DNA of 64,000 nucleotides from Flavobacterium sp. LC2016-12 (GTDB lineage Bacteria > Bacteroidota > Bacteroidia > Flavobacteriales > Flavobacteriaceae). The stretch spans positions 62,001 through 126,000 of the forward strand of contig NZ_JADKPT010000013.1 in NCBI RefSeq assembly GCF_015351595.1. Direction: 5' to 3'. Made by a program: the position numbers and the translations under genes. The notes under the pieces are model-generated. The model was given only the letters and a program-made list of their open reading frames with translations, had not been told where the DNA came from and did no database searches. Shown piece by piece: positions 49,100-57,506 of the stretch (within the stretch, counting starts at the first letter, position 1; the number at the start of each line of letters is the position of its first letter).

Positions 49100-50923
49100 C
49101 TAGATATAAATCTCTTTCCCCTGTTCAATAAATTCTTCTGATTTCTCCTGCATTCCTTTTTCTGCGGCAGCGACATCTCTAATTTCCTGAGATATTTTCA
49201 TAGAGCAGAATTTTGGCCCGCACATGGAGCAGAAATGTGCCACTTTTGCGCCATCCGCAGGAAGTGTTTCATCATGAAATTCTCTTGCAGTATCAGGATC
49301 AAGCGATAGGTTAAACTGATCTTCCCAACGGAATTCGAAACGGGCTTTACTTAAAGCATTGTCTCGATATTGCGCACCTGGATGACCTTTGGCCAAATCC
49401 GCAGCATGAGCTGAAATTTTATAAGTGATTACACCATCTTTTACGTCTTTTTTATTGGGTAAGCCAAGATGCTCTTTGGGCGTTACATAGCATAACATCG
49501 CACAACCGTACCAGCCAATCATGGCAGCTCCAATTGCAGATGTAATATGATCATAACCTGGAGCAATATCCGTTGTTAATGGTCCAAGAGTATAAAAAGG
49601 CGCTTCGTTGCAATGCTCCAATTGCTTGTCCATATTTTCTTTAATCATGTGCATTGGCACGTGACCCGGCCCTTCAATAAAAACCTGAACATCATGTTTC
49701 CAGGCTATTTTGGTTAATTCTCCAAGCGTTTCTAATTCGGCAAATTGCGCAGCGTCGTTAGCATCAGCAATCGAACCCGGACGTAAACCATCTCCAAGAG
49801 AAAAAGCAACATCATACTGTTTCATGATTTCGCAGATTTCCTCGAAGTGGGTATATAAGAAGTTTTCTTTATGATGAAACAAACACCATTTTGCCATAAT
49901 CGATCCGCCACGGGAAACGATACCTGTAACACGATCAGCAGTTAAATGAATGTAACGCAATAAAACTCCAGCGTGAATCGTGAAATACGAAACGCCTTGC
50001 TCGGCCTGTTCAATTAAAGTATCACGGAAAACTTCCCAGGTTAAATCTTCGGCAATTCCTTTTACTTTTTCCAATGCCTGATAAATTGGAACCGTACCAA
50101 TTGGAACCGGTGAATTACGAATAATCCATTCTCTGGTTTCGTGAATGTTTTTCCCTGTTGACAAATCCATAATAGTATCGGCTCCCCAACGGCAAGCCCA
50201 AACTGCTTTTTCAACTTCTTCTTCAATGCTCGAAGTCACGGCGCTATTACCAATATTGGCGTTTATTTTGACCAAAAAATTACGGCCAACAATCATTGGT
50301 TCGCTTTCAGGATGGTTGATGTTGTTTGGAATAATGGCTCTTCCACAAGCAACTTCACTTCTAACAAATTCAGGAGTAATTTTGCTTTTTGGTGTATTTG
50401 CCCCAAAACTATGTCCGGCATGCTGGCATTGCATTGCCTTGGTTTGCTCGTTTAAAAGTTCAATGCGTTGGTTTTCACGAATCGCAATATATTCCATTTC
50501 AGGAGTTATGATTCCTTGTTTGGCATAATACAATTGCGTTACGTTTGCCCCTTTTTTAGCACGTTTTGGCTGATGTAAATATTCAAATCGAAGATGATTT
50601 AAGCTTTCATCTTTCAAACGGGTTTGACCATAATCAGAAGTTATTTCATTTAAAATTTCAACATCATTTCGATCGAGAATCCAGCTTTCGCGTAAGCGTG
50701 GCAATCCTTTTCGAATGTCGATTTCAATGTTTGGATCTGTGTAAGCACCTGAAGTATCGTAAACAGTTACAGGTGGATTTTTCTCAATTCCGCCATTCGA
50801 AAGTTTGGTGTCGCTTAAAATGACTTCGCGCATCGCAACTTTTATGGGATGAATTTCGCCATTGACGTAAACTTTTTTAGAATTCGGAAAAGGTGTTCTG
50901 GAAATTTGTTCTTCTGTTGTCAT
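49100..50923 (-). CDS. thiC: Phosphomethylpyrimidine synthase ThiC
   Basis: 607 residues. A non-canonical radical-SAM enzyme that rearranges aminoimidazole ribotide into HMP phosphate. The cluster motif Cys565-x2-Cys568-x4-Cys573 ('HFCSMCGPKFCSM') near the C-terminus is intact, as are 'GRAIIPNNINHPESEPM', 'GADTIMDLSTGKNIHETREWI' and 'EGPGHVPMHMIKENM'. First large gene of the operon, 173 bp after thiS. Confidence 0.98.
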   Translation of the reverse strand: MTTEEQISRTPFPNSKKVYVNGEIHPIKVAMREVILSDTKLSNGGIEKNPPVTVYDTSGAYTDPNIEIDIRKGLPRLRESWILDRNDVEILNEITSDYGQTRLKDESLNHLRFEYLHQPKRAKKGANVTQLYYAKQGIITPEMEYIAIRENQRIELLNEQTKAMQCQHAGHSFGANTPKSKITPEFVRSEVACGRAIIPNNINHPESEPMIVGRNFLVKINANIGNSAVTSSIEEEVEKAVWACRWGADTIMDLSTGKNIHETREWIIRNSPVPIGTVPIYQALEKVKGIAEDLTWEVFRDTLIEQAEQGVSYFTIHAGVLLRYIHLTADRVTGIVSRGGSIMAKWCLFHHKENFLYTHFEEICEIMKQYDVAFSLGDGLRPGSIADANDAAQFAELETLGELTKIAWKHDVQVFIEGPGHVPMHMIKENMDKQLEHCNEAPFYTLGPLTTDIAPGYDHITSAIGAAMIGWYGCAMLCYVTPKEHLGLPNKKDVKDGVITYKISAHAADLAKGHPGAQYRDNALSKARFEFRWEDQFNLSLDPDTAREFHDETLPADGAKVAHFCSMCGPKFCSMKISQEIRDVAAAEKGMQEKSEEFIEQGKEIYI

Positions 50924-51096
50924 AGTTTTTTTGTTTCAAGTTTCAAGTTTCAGGTTTCAGGTTGATCTTGATTGTGTTGAATGTTAGATAAAATAATAGA
51001 TGGTTCTGTAGAGGCGCAAAGCAGTGCGTCTTTTAAGCGTGCCTAAGTTGGAATTTGGAATTTATTTTTTGGAATTTATCCCGCTAGCTATTGGGA
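50924..51096. repeat. Repeat-filled gap between thiS and thiC
   Basis: It holds tandem TTTCAAG/TTTCAGG words (50936-50962, recurring at 51527-51547), a degenerate GTAGAGGCGCA...TGCGTCT stem (51007-51032), GGAATTT words and an imperfect TCCCGCTAGCTATTGGGA palindrome (51078-51095) that touches the thiS stop. No gene. Confidence 0.6.
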
Positions 51097-51303
51097 CTAT
51101 CCTCCCTGAGTAGCAGAAATAATCAGAATTTCGTCAGTTTCTTGTACGAGATGTTGGTTCCAATTGATCCTTGGAACAACGGTGTTGTTAATGGCAACGG
51201 CAATTCCGTTTTGTTTGTTTGGAATTTCGAGATCGAGCAATGATTGAACGCTTAGCGATTCAGCATTGAACTTTTTGATTTGTTGGTTGATTTTTAGTTC
51301 CAT
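51097..51303 (-). CDS. thiS: Sulfur-carrier protein ThiS
   Basis: 68 residues, ubiquitin-like fold. 'MELKINQQIKKFNAESLSVQSLL' and the C-terminal Gly-Gly ('LIISATQGG') that is adenylylated by ThiF and turned into a thiocarboxylate. First gene after the TPP riboswitch. Confidence 0.95.
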   Translation of the reverse strand: MELKINQQIKKFNAESLSVQSLLDLEIPNKQNGIAVAINNTVVPRINWNQHLVQETDEILIISATQGG

Positions 51304-51323
51304 TCCTTTAGATTTAGTTTCTT

Positions 51324-51351
51324 GTAGAGACGCACTGCCGTGCGTCTCTAC
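51324..51351. repeat. Perfect palindrome in the thiS leader
   Basis: GTAGAGACGCAC, loop TGCC, GTGCGTCTCTAC: a 12-bp perfect stem, 21 nt upstream of the thiS start and between the riboswitch and the gene. Degenerate copies of the same repeat are at 21781 and 51007. Confidence 0.85.
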
Positions 51352-51365
51352 TTTAGGAATGGCTA

Positions 51366-51385
51366 CAAAAACGCATAAAAATGCG
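51366..51385 (-). terminator. Candidate riboswitch terminator
   Basis: On the minus strand CGCAT-TTTT-ATGCG is followed by TTTTTG, 20 nt after the aptamer. A short stem, but the place and the T run fit the off-state terminator of the TPP switch. Confidence 0.5.
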
Positions 51386-51405
51386 CGCAGAAGTCATCTT
51401 ACTTT

Positions 51406-51482
51406 TCCCTACGCTAGTATGAACTAGATCAGGTTCAGAGGGTAAAATCTCAGCCTGCTTATTTAGCAGACACCCCTAAAGT
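51406..51482 (-). ncRNA. TPP riboswitch (THI element) of the thiamine operon
   Basis: Read on the minus strand: TTAGGGGTGTCTGC, GCAGGCTGAGATTTTACCC, CTGAACCTGATCTAG and GCGTAGGGAAAA, the full THI-box order. Thiamine diphosphate binding would turn off thiSCEDEGHF. Confidence 0.97.
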
Positions 51483-51488
51483 GTGAAG

Positions 51489-51496
51489 CAAATGTA
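51489..51496 (-). promoter_or_regulatory. -7 promoter box (TACATTTG) of the thiamine operon
   Basis: An exact TAnnTTTG on the minus strand, 7 nt upstream of the riboswitch, identical to that of the other TPP-controlled transcript (36116). No clear -33 TTTG. Confidence 0.6.
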
Positions 51497-51576
51497 ATAA
51501 AATTTTGTTTGGTTGTTTGAAAAAGTTTCAAGTTTCAGGTTTCATGTTGTTTCTGAGAACTGAAAACTGAGGCTAT

Positions 51577-52146
51577 TTACTTAGCTCTTTTCCAGCAATC
51601 TTCCGCGTGATCATTGACCATTCCGGTGGCTTGCATGTGTGCATAAATGACGGTTGAACCAACGAATTTAAAACCTCTTTTTTTTAAATCTTTACTGATT
51701 TCGTCAGAAAGTGGAGTAGTGGCCGGAGCATCTTTTGACGTTTTGAGATTATTTATAATTGGTTTTCCGTTGGTGTATTTCCAAATATAATCAGAGAAAC
51801 TACCAAATTCGTCCTGTACTTTCATAAAAGCCTGAGCGTTGGAAACTGCTGCTTTTATTTTTAGTTTATTTCTGATAATTCCGGTATTCTGCATTAATTC
51901 CTCGACTTTATCTTCAGAATAATGCGCTATTTTTTTATAATCAAAATGGTCAAATGCATTTCTGAAATTCTCCCTTTTGTTTAAAATGGTAATCCAGCTT
52001 AATCCGGCCTGAAAAGTTTCTAAAATCAAAAATTCGAATAAGGTAGGATCGTCATAAACTGGAACGCCCCATTCTTCGTCATGGTATTTTTTATATAAAT
52101 CGCTGGAAGTACACCAGCCACATCGAATTAAATCTTCGTTTTCCAT
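51577..52146 (-). CDS. tag: DNA-3-methyladenine glycosylase I
   Basis: 189 residues. It excises 3-methyladenine from DNA. 'RCGWCTSSDLYKKYHDEEWGVP' at the N-terminus holds the zinc Cys and His, and 'QAGLSWITILNKRENFRNAF' and 'GFKFVGSTVIYAHMQATGMVNDHAEDC' are typical of Tag. It overlaps the upstream lipoprotein stop by 1 bp, so it is in an operon with it and the YhhQ-type transporter. Confidence 0.97.
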   Translation of the reverse strand: MENEDLIRCGWCTSSDLYKKYHDEEWGVPVYDDPTLFEFLILETFQAGLSWITILNKRENFRNAFDHFDYKKIAHYSEDKVEELMQNTGIIRNKLKIKAAVSNAQAFMKVQDEFGSFSDYIWKYTNGKPIINNLKTSKDAPATTPLSDEISKDLKKRGFKFVGSTVIYAHMQATGMVNDHAEDCWKRAK

Positions 52147-52820
52147 TATTTACCAATTTGCCAATGGTACCCTTTTACGCTTGGTATATAGGCGGAATGG
52201 CCAATTATTATTAAATCATTATAGACTTTTCTGTTGTATTTAATGCCAATTGCTTTACCAGACATGAACATTTTATTGGCTTGAAATCGAACTTTCATTT
52301 TACCGTCTTCAAGTTCGGCATCAGATACTTTTTCTACAAGCCAGGTCGAACGCCATTTTACAGCTAGTTCATCATGAGCAGTTCTTGTAACACTTTTAAC
52401 GAGTTTAACGGCTTCTTCCGGGATTTTAAAATTTTGGGTTAAATCTTTCTGACTCATGGTTTGACCGATTTTTGTGCCTGAAAATATTTTACGCAGATTA
52501 ACAAAATTCATTAAGTCGTTTTCTTCTTTTTTTACCGGAACGAGAGCTTTTTCTGCTGTCGCTATTTTGGCAGCTGGCGTTTCTGGAGGTGTAATAGGTT
52601 TAGTAACAGTAAACGCTTTCTTTTGGTTAAGAGGAGAATTTTTATCGCCGTCTTTTGCAACTGCTATTTTAGCAGGAGTTGGATCAAGTGATTTTTGAGG
52701 AGCAGGTTTTAAAGAACTAACGGGGTATACTTTATCGTTAGGTTGCTTTTTGTCGTCGCTGCCACAGCTATAAAGGAGGCAGCTTATTGAAAATAGTAAT
52801 ATTACATTAGTTTTTTTCAT
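52146..52820 (-). CDS. Hypothetical lipoprotein
   Basis: 224 residues. Lipobox at Cys19 (LLYSC) followed by SDD. Residues about 30-100 are a low-complexity Pro/Ala/Lys linker; residues about 105-224 form a compact domain ('MNFVNLRKIFSGTKIGQTMSQKDLTQNF', 'YNDLIIIGHSAYIPSVKGYHWQIGK') that I do not recognise. Between the transporter (12 bp) and tag (1-bp overlap). Confidence 0.7.
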   Translation of the reverse strand: MKKTNVILLFSISCLLYSCGSDDKKQPNDKVYPVSSLKPAPQKSLDPTPAKIAVAKDGDKNSPLNQKKAFTVTKPITPPETPAAKIATAEKALVPVKKEENDLMNFVNLRKIFSGTKIGQTMSQKDLTQNFKIPEEAVKLVKSVTRTAHDELAVKWRSTWLVEKVSDAELEDGKMKVRFQANKMFMSGKAIGIKYNRKVYNDLIIIGHSAYIPSVKGYHWQIGK

Positions 52821-52832
52821 AACAATAATTTT

Positions 52833-53495
52833 TTAGTCCTTATGAGAAATGTCTCCTTCCAAATATTTTTTAATCAAATGATGTCCTGCGTAAATTAATG
52901 GTGTCAATAAAATGGCTATAGATAATTTAAAGGTATAGCCTATCAATGCTGATGAAAGAAATGTATCAAAGTCAATTTTTCCCGGTAGCCAGAATGCTAT
53001 TCCAAGTACAATAAACGAATCAAATAATTGCGAAATTACAGTTGATCCTGTCGTTCGAAGCCATATTTTTTTATCTCCTGTTCGGTTTTTAAAGAACCAA
53101 AATATACTCACATCTATAAGCTGCGAAACCATAAAAGCTATAATACTTCCGACTATAATCCACATACTTTGTCCAAAAACAGCCTGAAATTGTTCGTCAT
53201 TAACGGGACTTATTCCTTTTGCTGCCGGAATTACAATGGCCATAAATAAAATTAAAAAGGCATATGCAATTAAACAAGCCGTGATAAAAGAGAGTTTTTT
53301 TACTCCTTTTTCTCCAAAATATTCATTTATTAAATCGGTTGTCAGGAAAACCACTGGCCATGGTAAGATACCAATACTCATTACAAACGGTCCAATCTGA
53401 ATTAATTTTCCTCCAATAAGCTCCGCGACAACTGCATTTGTTATAAAAATTCCAGCCAGAATTACAAAGACAATTTCTTTTTTGGTTTTGAACAT
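52833..53495 (-). CDS. Queuosine-precursor transporter (YhhQ/VUT family)
   Basis: 220 residues with about six membrane helices and the family segments 'GIFITNAVVAELIGGKLIQIG', 'GILPWPVVFLTTDLINEYFGEKG' and 'WLRTTGSTVISQLFDSFIVLGIAFWLPG'. Members import preQ0/preQ1 for tRNA modification. Promoter at 53523. Confidence 0.92.
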   Translation of the reverse strand: MFKTKKEIVFVILAGIFITNAVVAELIGGKLIQIGPFVMSIGILPWPVVFLTTDLINEYFGEKGVKKLSFITACLIAYAFLILFMAIVIPAAKGISPVNDEQFQAVFGQSMWIIVGSIIAFMVSQLIDVSIFWFFKNRTGDKKIWLRTTGSTVISQLFDSFIVLGIAFWLPGKIDFDTFLSSALIGYTFKLSIAILLTPLIYAGHHLIKKYLEGDISHKD

Positions 53496-53522
53496 AAATA
53501 CGTACTATAAAATCTGATACTT

Positions 53523-53530
53523 CAAAGTTA
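53523..53530 (-). promoter_or_regulatory. -7 promoter box (TAACTTTG) for the YhhQ-lipoprotein-tag operon
   Basis: An exact TAnnTTTG on the minus strand 27 nt upstream of the start codon. Confidence 0.5.
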
Positions 53531-53553
53531 ACTATTTTATGCCGAAAATAGAT

Positions 53554-56500
53554 TTAATATTCTTCACCAAGTGATAACTCCTCTTCTTCTTTTTCTTTTT
53601 CAAAACTTGCTCTCATATGATCACCATTCAGGGTTTCATTGATGATAAGAGCATATGTTTTCTCCGGATCTTCTTCAATACTTATTGTTTTTATTGGAGC
53701 GGTAGTATAAGCCAAAGGATTTATTTTTTTGTTTTCGTTTAAAAAAGCAATGGTGTATAATTGCTTTTTGACAGCTTTTGTCTCATCATTTTTTCTTTGA
53801 ATTTGATAAAAGTAAAACGAAATTTCATGATTGTCTTTTTCTACAATTTGCTTTTTTAATAAAGTAATAGAGTCCTTTTTAGAAAGATTTTGAAAATTTA
53901 CAACAGCCGATTTTGCAATCTCATCATCGGTAAAATGTATTAAATCTTTTTTGTTTTGATTCAATAACAAATTGATGGTAATGAATTGCGTTTTAGGATC
54001 GTTTAAAAAACCTTCAATTTCGGTTGTATTTAGTGCGTTATGTGTGATTCCTAATCGGGCTAATTCTATATTTAATTCTGGAATATCAAGATTTTTTATT
54101 TTTTTCAGCACTTCTTTTACAGCCGTATCATCGGCATAATTATAGATTAGATTAGTGTAATTTATCAAATCCGTTAATGATCTGGATGATTCAGAATAAA
54201 AAGCTACTTCATCTTCTGCGGTTGCTGCCTCTTGTGTTGCTTTGTTTTTTTCGTTCCAGCTGGCCACTCTTTTATATTCGAGTTTTGTGTTGGTCAGGAT
54301 TATTTTTTTAAATGCTTTTAACTTTTTGACCGAAATCAATTTTTTCTCTAATAATGAATTGCAAAAGCTTATGATTGGTTTGTTGTATTCTTTAATACTA
54401 TAATATTGAAAAATTTCAGGAAACAATTCTTTACTGTTTTCAGGATCTCTTTCAAAAGTATAAAAGAGGCTTCCAATCTCATATTGTAAATCGGAAATAG
54501 GTAAATCGTACTCTAGTAATTCATTGATTTTTTTGTAAGCAGCTTTTGATTTTTGATGCGAAATACTTTTTAAAATACTAATCTGCACATCCGTTTTAGT
54601 CGATTCTTTTTTATAATAATTCTCTAGGTAAGGAATTACTCTTTCATCTTCTGTTTTTCCAATTTTTTCCAATAATGAAGTTATAGCATCCGTTTCACTT
54701 TCTTTAAATTTAAAAGTGTTGATGAAGTTGGTAATCGCTTCAAAATCTTTTTTTGTGATATCAAGATTATCAATCGTGTTTAAGGCCGAATAACGAATGG
54801 TGTCTTTTTCGCTTTTAGCATCTTCGATAAAAAGCTTTACTTTGTCTTCAGCATTATCCGTTTTGATATTGTCAACCAGATCTAGTGAGTTAAAGGTTTT
54901 TTCTATGAAAGGATCATCATTTTTATAGTTTTTCTCAACCAGCGTATTTAGTAGATAATAGGTGTTGTTTTTGTAAAGCACTTTGTATTTAACGGCCTGA
55001 GTCGCATTTGGCTTAGAAACCAAAGCATTAATAGTGTAACTATTTTGGTCTTTGTTAAAAGTGGTACTTTCAGATAAAAACTCATAATTGTCTTTTTTGT
55101 CAGCAATAATTTCATCCCATAACGACTGTGAAAATCCTTTTTTAAGAAACAATTCAGGGCTTAATAAGGAAGTTGCAGTGGTGTAACTTTCATCATCTTC
55201 TGCTTCAAAATAATTTTGCTCCGGATCACTTTCATATTGATTTAGAAATTCTTTTTTAAGCATACGCTGAACAGAATCAATAGATAATGTTCTTTCGTAT
55301 TTAGGGAATTTATGATACGCTAATTTGATTTTTCTACCCGTTTCAGAATTGAATGCCTGAAACTGATTTACGACCTTAAATGCGTTTTTCGTCTCGCGTT
55401 TGTTTTTATTTAATTTTAAAAATAGATTTTCATTTTCCTTTTCAGGAATTTCTATTTTATAATTTGCAGTTGAATCTACTAAAACTTTCGATTTAGATTT
55501 ATAATCAAATGGAGTAAGTACAAATGAATTAAAAAATCGATTTGTATTCGCGTCAGATGTATTAACAGAACCCAATAAGTAATATTTGTTGCCAGAAATA
55601 ATTGTTTTTAATTTAATATTTCGGTCGCCAATTTTAGAGGATGAAACAAAAGAATTGTCTATTTTATTATATTTCGTTGCTGTAGAATCTTGATTTTGCT
55701 GGAGATAAAACTGATAATGAATTTGCTTTTGCTCATATTCAGAGTTTTCAAGAAAACTGGTATCATTTAGGGTCTTCTCTCTTAAAAAGTAGAATCCTTT
55801 TTCCTGATTATCGTAAGCTTGAATATCAATATTAGTACCTTTTTCGGCACTGTTTCCAAAGACGAAATTGAATGATGGAATTTCAGCTTCAAAACCTCCT
55901 TTCAGAGGTTTGATCTTTTCCCATTCGTTTTTAAAAGGTTTGATTTTAATATTTTCGAAAACTTCATTTTCATATTGGCGAACATAATTTGCAGGTCCGG
56001 TCATTGCAATAGAAATGATTTCTAAAGGCGTAATATAAAATTTAGAATGTTGAGCGTTTCCTGTTTTCGTAATGTTTTTTATGTCATAACTAGCATAATT
56101 AGCTTGTTCAGCATATTTTTTCTCAATAATATCTCCCGCAATCTTTTCAAAAAATAAACTATCCAAGGATTTCGGATTATAAGTAACATCAGTGTTTTTT
56201 AGGAAATAATTTAACGGAATTCTTTTTATCGTAATGGCACCACCGTTGGTGAAATCCGGAGAGCCCATATTTTCGTTTTCTTCAATAGTAGTTTTGTATA
56301 ATGGCAGTTGTACCATTTTATCTTTGGTGTTAGAAACAGTAAAGTTAGGATTAGGGAAATAAGCTTCAATAGTTTTCTTCTGGTTTTTTCCGCTTTCGGT
56401 AAAAGTGTCAATTATGGGTTTTACTGTATAACCTTTTTGTCGCAAAAGTGTAATTATACCGTCATTTCCTGCGAGATGCGCCGCACCAACTGCTGAAAAT

Positions 56501-57237
56501 AAACTGCCTGTTTTTGCAATAGAATCAATGCTCTTGGTCATTACTTTGTTGCGATTAACAATAAGCGCATCATGTGCCTTTTTTGAAAATATTAATTTAT
56601 AGATTGAGTCAAGCATTATAATGTCTTTCTCTCTGTAATATTCTTTTAGAACTTCTTGAGGATTTCTATTTTTTAAGATTTTTACAAGAGCAAGTTTGTT
56701 TTCTTCTTTTGGTTTTGCGTCTTCATCAATGATCTGTAATATTGAAAGCATTGATTCTTTTGCATCTTCAAGACCTACGATTTTCTTTTTGTATTTCTTT
56801 CCTGTTTGAAAAATAAACATGTCTAATACAGTATCTTCCTGAAAATCTGCCTGATCTCCTTCGGCTCCGGATAACATATTTCTGAAGTACTTACCATTGT
56901 CATTAATAAAAATAGTCTGAATATTTTCTTTTGTTGTGGGGAACAAATAGAATTCGGTATAAAACTTTTTATAAGAATTGAAATCATTACTTTTCATCAA
57001 ATCATTCAAATCTCCCCAAGTTTCAGGATTGCTTTCATTGGCTACAATATCTGACCCCAGAAGATTGGTGAAAAACGAATCAGATAAATGAAACGAAATT
57101 TTATCATTAACATGCATAGTCCCGTAGATATAGGATTTTTTGGTTAAACCGTTGCCGGATATTTCCCAAAATAAACTTTTGTTTTGTGCCTGAAGGACTG
57201 AACTTATTAATAATGAGATGTAAAGTAATTTTTTCAA
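53554..57237 (-). CDS. Very large TraB/GumN-family protein
   Basis: 1227 residues. A signal peptide is followed by a TraB/GumN domain at about 20-290: 'SLFWEISGNGLTKKSYIYGTMHVND', then 'SDIVANESNPETWGDL', ending 'SLFSAVGAAHLAGNDGIITLLRQKGYTVKPI'. Usual TraB/GumN proteins are 280-320 residues. The remaining about 930 residues hold mixed alpha/beta segments (to about 800) and then a helical-repeat, HEAT-like part with 'IRYSALNTIDNLDITKKDFEAI', 'ISILKSISHQKSKAAYKKINELL'. The start is TTG; an upstream in-frame stop occurs before any ATG. Function unknown; a peptidase-like role is proposed for the family. Confidence 0.82.
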   Translation of the reverse strand: MKKLLYISLLISSVLQAQNKSLFWEISGNGLTKKSYIYGTMHVNDKISFHLSDSFFTNLLGSDIVANESNPETWGDLNDLMKSNDFNSYKKFYTEFYLFPTTKENIQTIFINDNGKYFRNMLSGAEGDQADFQEDTVLDMFIFQTGKKYKKKIVGLEDAKESMLSILQIIDEDAKPKEENKLALVKILKNRNPQEVLKEYYREKDIIMLDSIYKLIFSKKAHDALIVNRNKVMTKSIDSIAKTGSLFSAVGAAHLAGNDGIITLLRQKGYTVKPIIDTFTESGKNQKKTIEAYFPNPNFTVSNTKDKMVQLPLYKTTIEENENMGSPDFTNGGAITIKRIPLNYFLKNTDVTYNPKSLDSLFFEKIAGDIIEKKYAEQANYASYDIKNITKTGNAQHSKFYITPLEIISIAMTGPANYVRQYENEVFENIKIKPFKNEWEKIKPLKGGFEAEIPSFNFVFGNSAEKGTNIDIQAYDNQEKGFYFLREKTLNDTSFLENSEYEQKQIHYQFYLQQNQDSTATKYNKIDNSFVSSSKIGDRNIKLKTIISGNKYYLLGSVNTSDANTNRFFNSFVLTPFDYKSKSKVLVDSTANYKIEIPEKENENLFLKLNKNKRETKNAFKVVNQFQAFNSETGRKIKLAYHKFPKYERTLSIDSVQRMLKKEFLNQYESDPEQNYFEAEDDESYTTATSLLSPELFLKKGFSQSLWDEIIADKKDNYEFLSESTTFNKDQNSYTINALVSKPNATQAVKYKVLYKNNTYYLLNTLVEKNYKNDDPFIEKTFNSLDLVDNIKTDNAEDKVKLFIEDAKSEKDTIRYSALNTIDNLDITKKDFEAITNFINTFKFKESETDAITSLLEKIGKTEDERVIPYLENYYKKESTKTDVQISILKSISHQKSKAAYKKINELLEYDLPISDLQYEIGSLFYTFERDPENSKELFPEIFQYYSIKEYNKPIISFCNSLLEKKLISVKKLKAFKKIILTNTKLEYKRVASWNEKNKATQEAATAEDEVAFYSESSRSLTDLINYTNLIYNYADDTAVKEVLKKIKNLDIPELNIELARLGITHNALNTTEIEGFLNDPKTQFITINLLLNQNKKDLIHFTDDEIAKSAVVNFQNLSKKDSITLLKKQIVEKDNHEISFYFYQIQRKNDETKAVKKQLYTIAFLNENKKINPLAYTTAPIKTISIEEDPEKTYALIINETLNGDHMRASFEKEKEEEELSLGEEY

Positions 57238-57264
57238 GAGGGTTGGTTTAGTGGTTTAGCTAAA

Positions 57265-57272
57265 CAAATATA
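57265..57272 (-). promoter_or_regulatory. -7 promoter box (TATATTTG) for the TraB/GumN gene
   Basis: An exact TAnnTTTG on the minus strand 27 nt upstream of the TTG start, supporting that start. The rest of 57273-57506 shows no other clear feature. Confidence 0.5.
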
Positions 57273-57506
57273 AAATAGATTACGGTCTTTTCGTTTATGA
57301 ATATTGCTTTTTCTTTGCTTTTTATAAGGTATTTTCTTAAAAATCAGAATTTGTTTTAAAATCTGGAAAGTTTCTAAAATAGCTCTTTTTTAAGACTATT
57401 GAATTTGTTCTTGATTGCTAACTTTTAGGTATTTTTGAAGTTATAATAACTTATTGCTTTCTGCGTACTGGAAAAGCATAAAAAATCATCTCAATTTTTC
57501 TTATAT

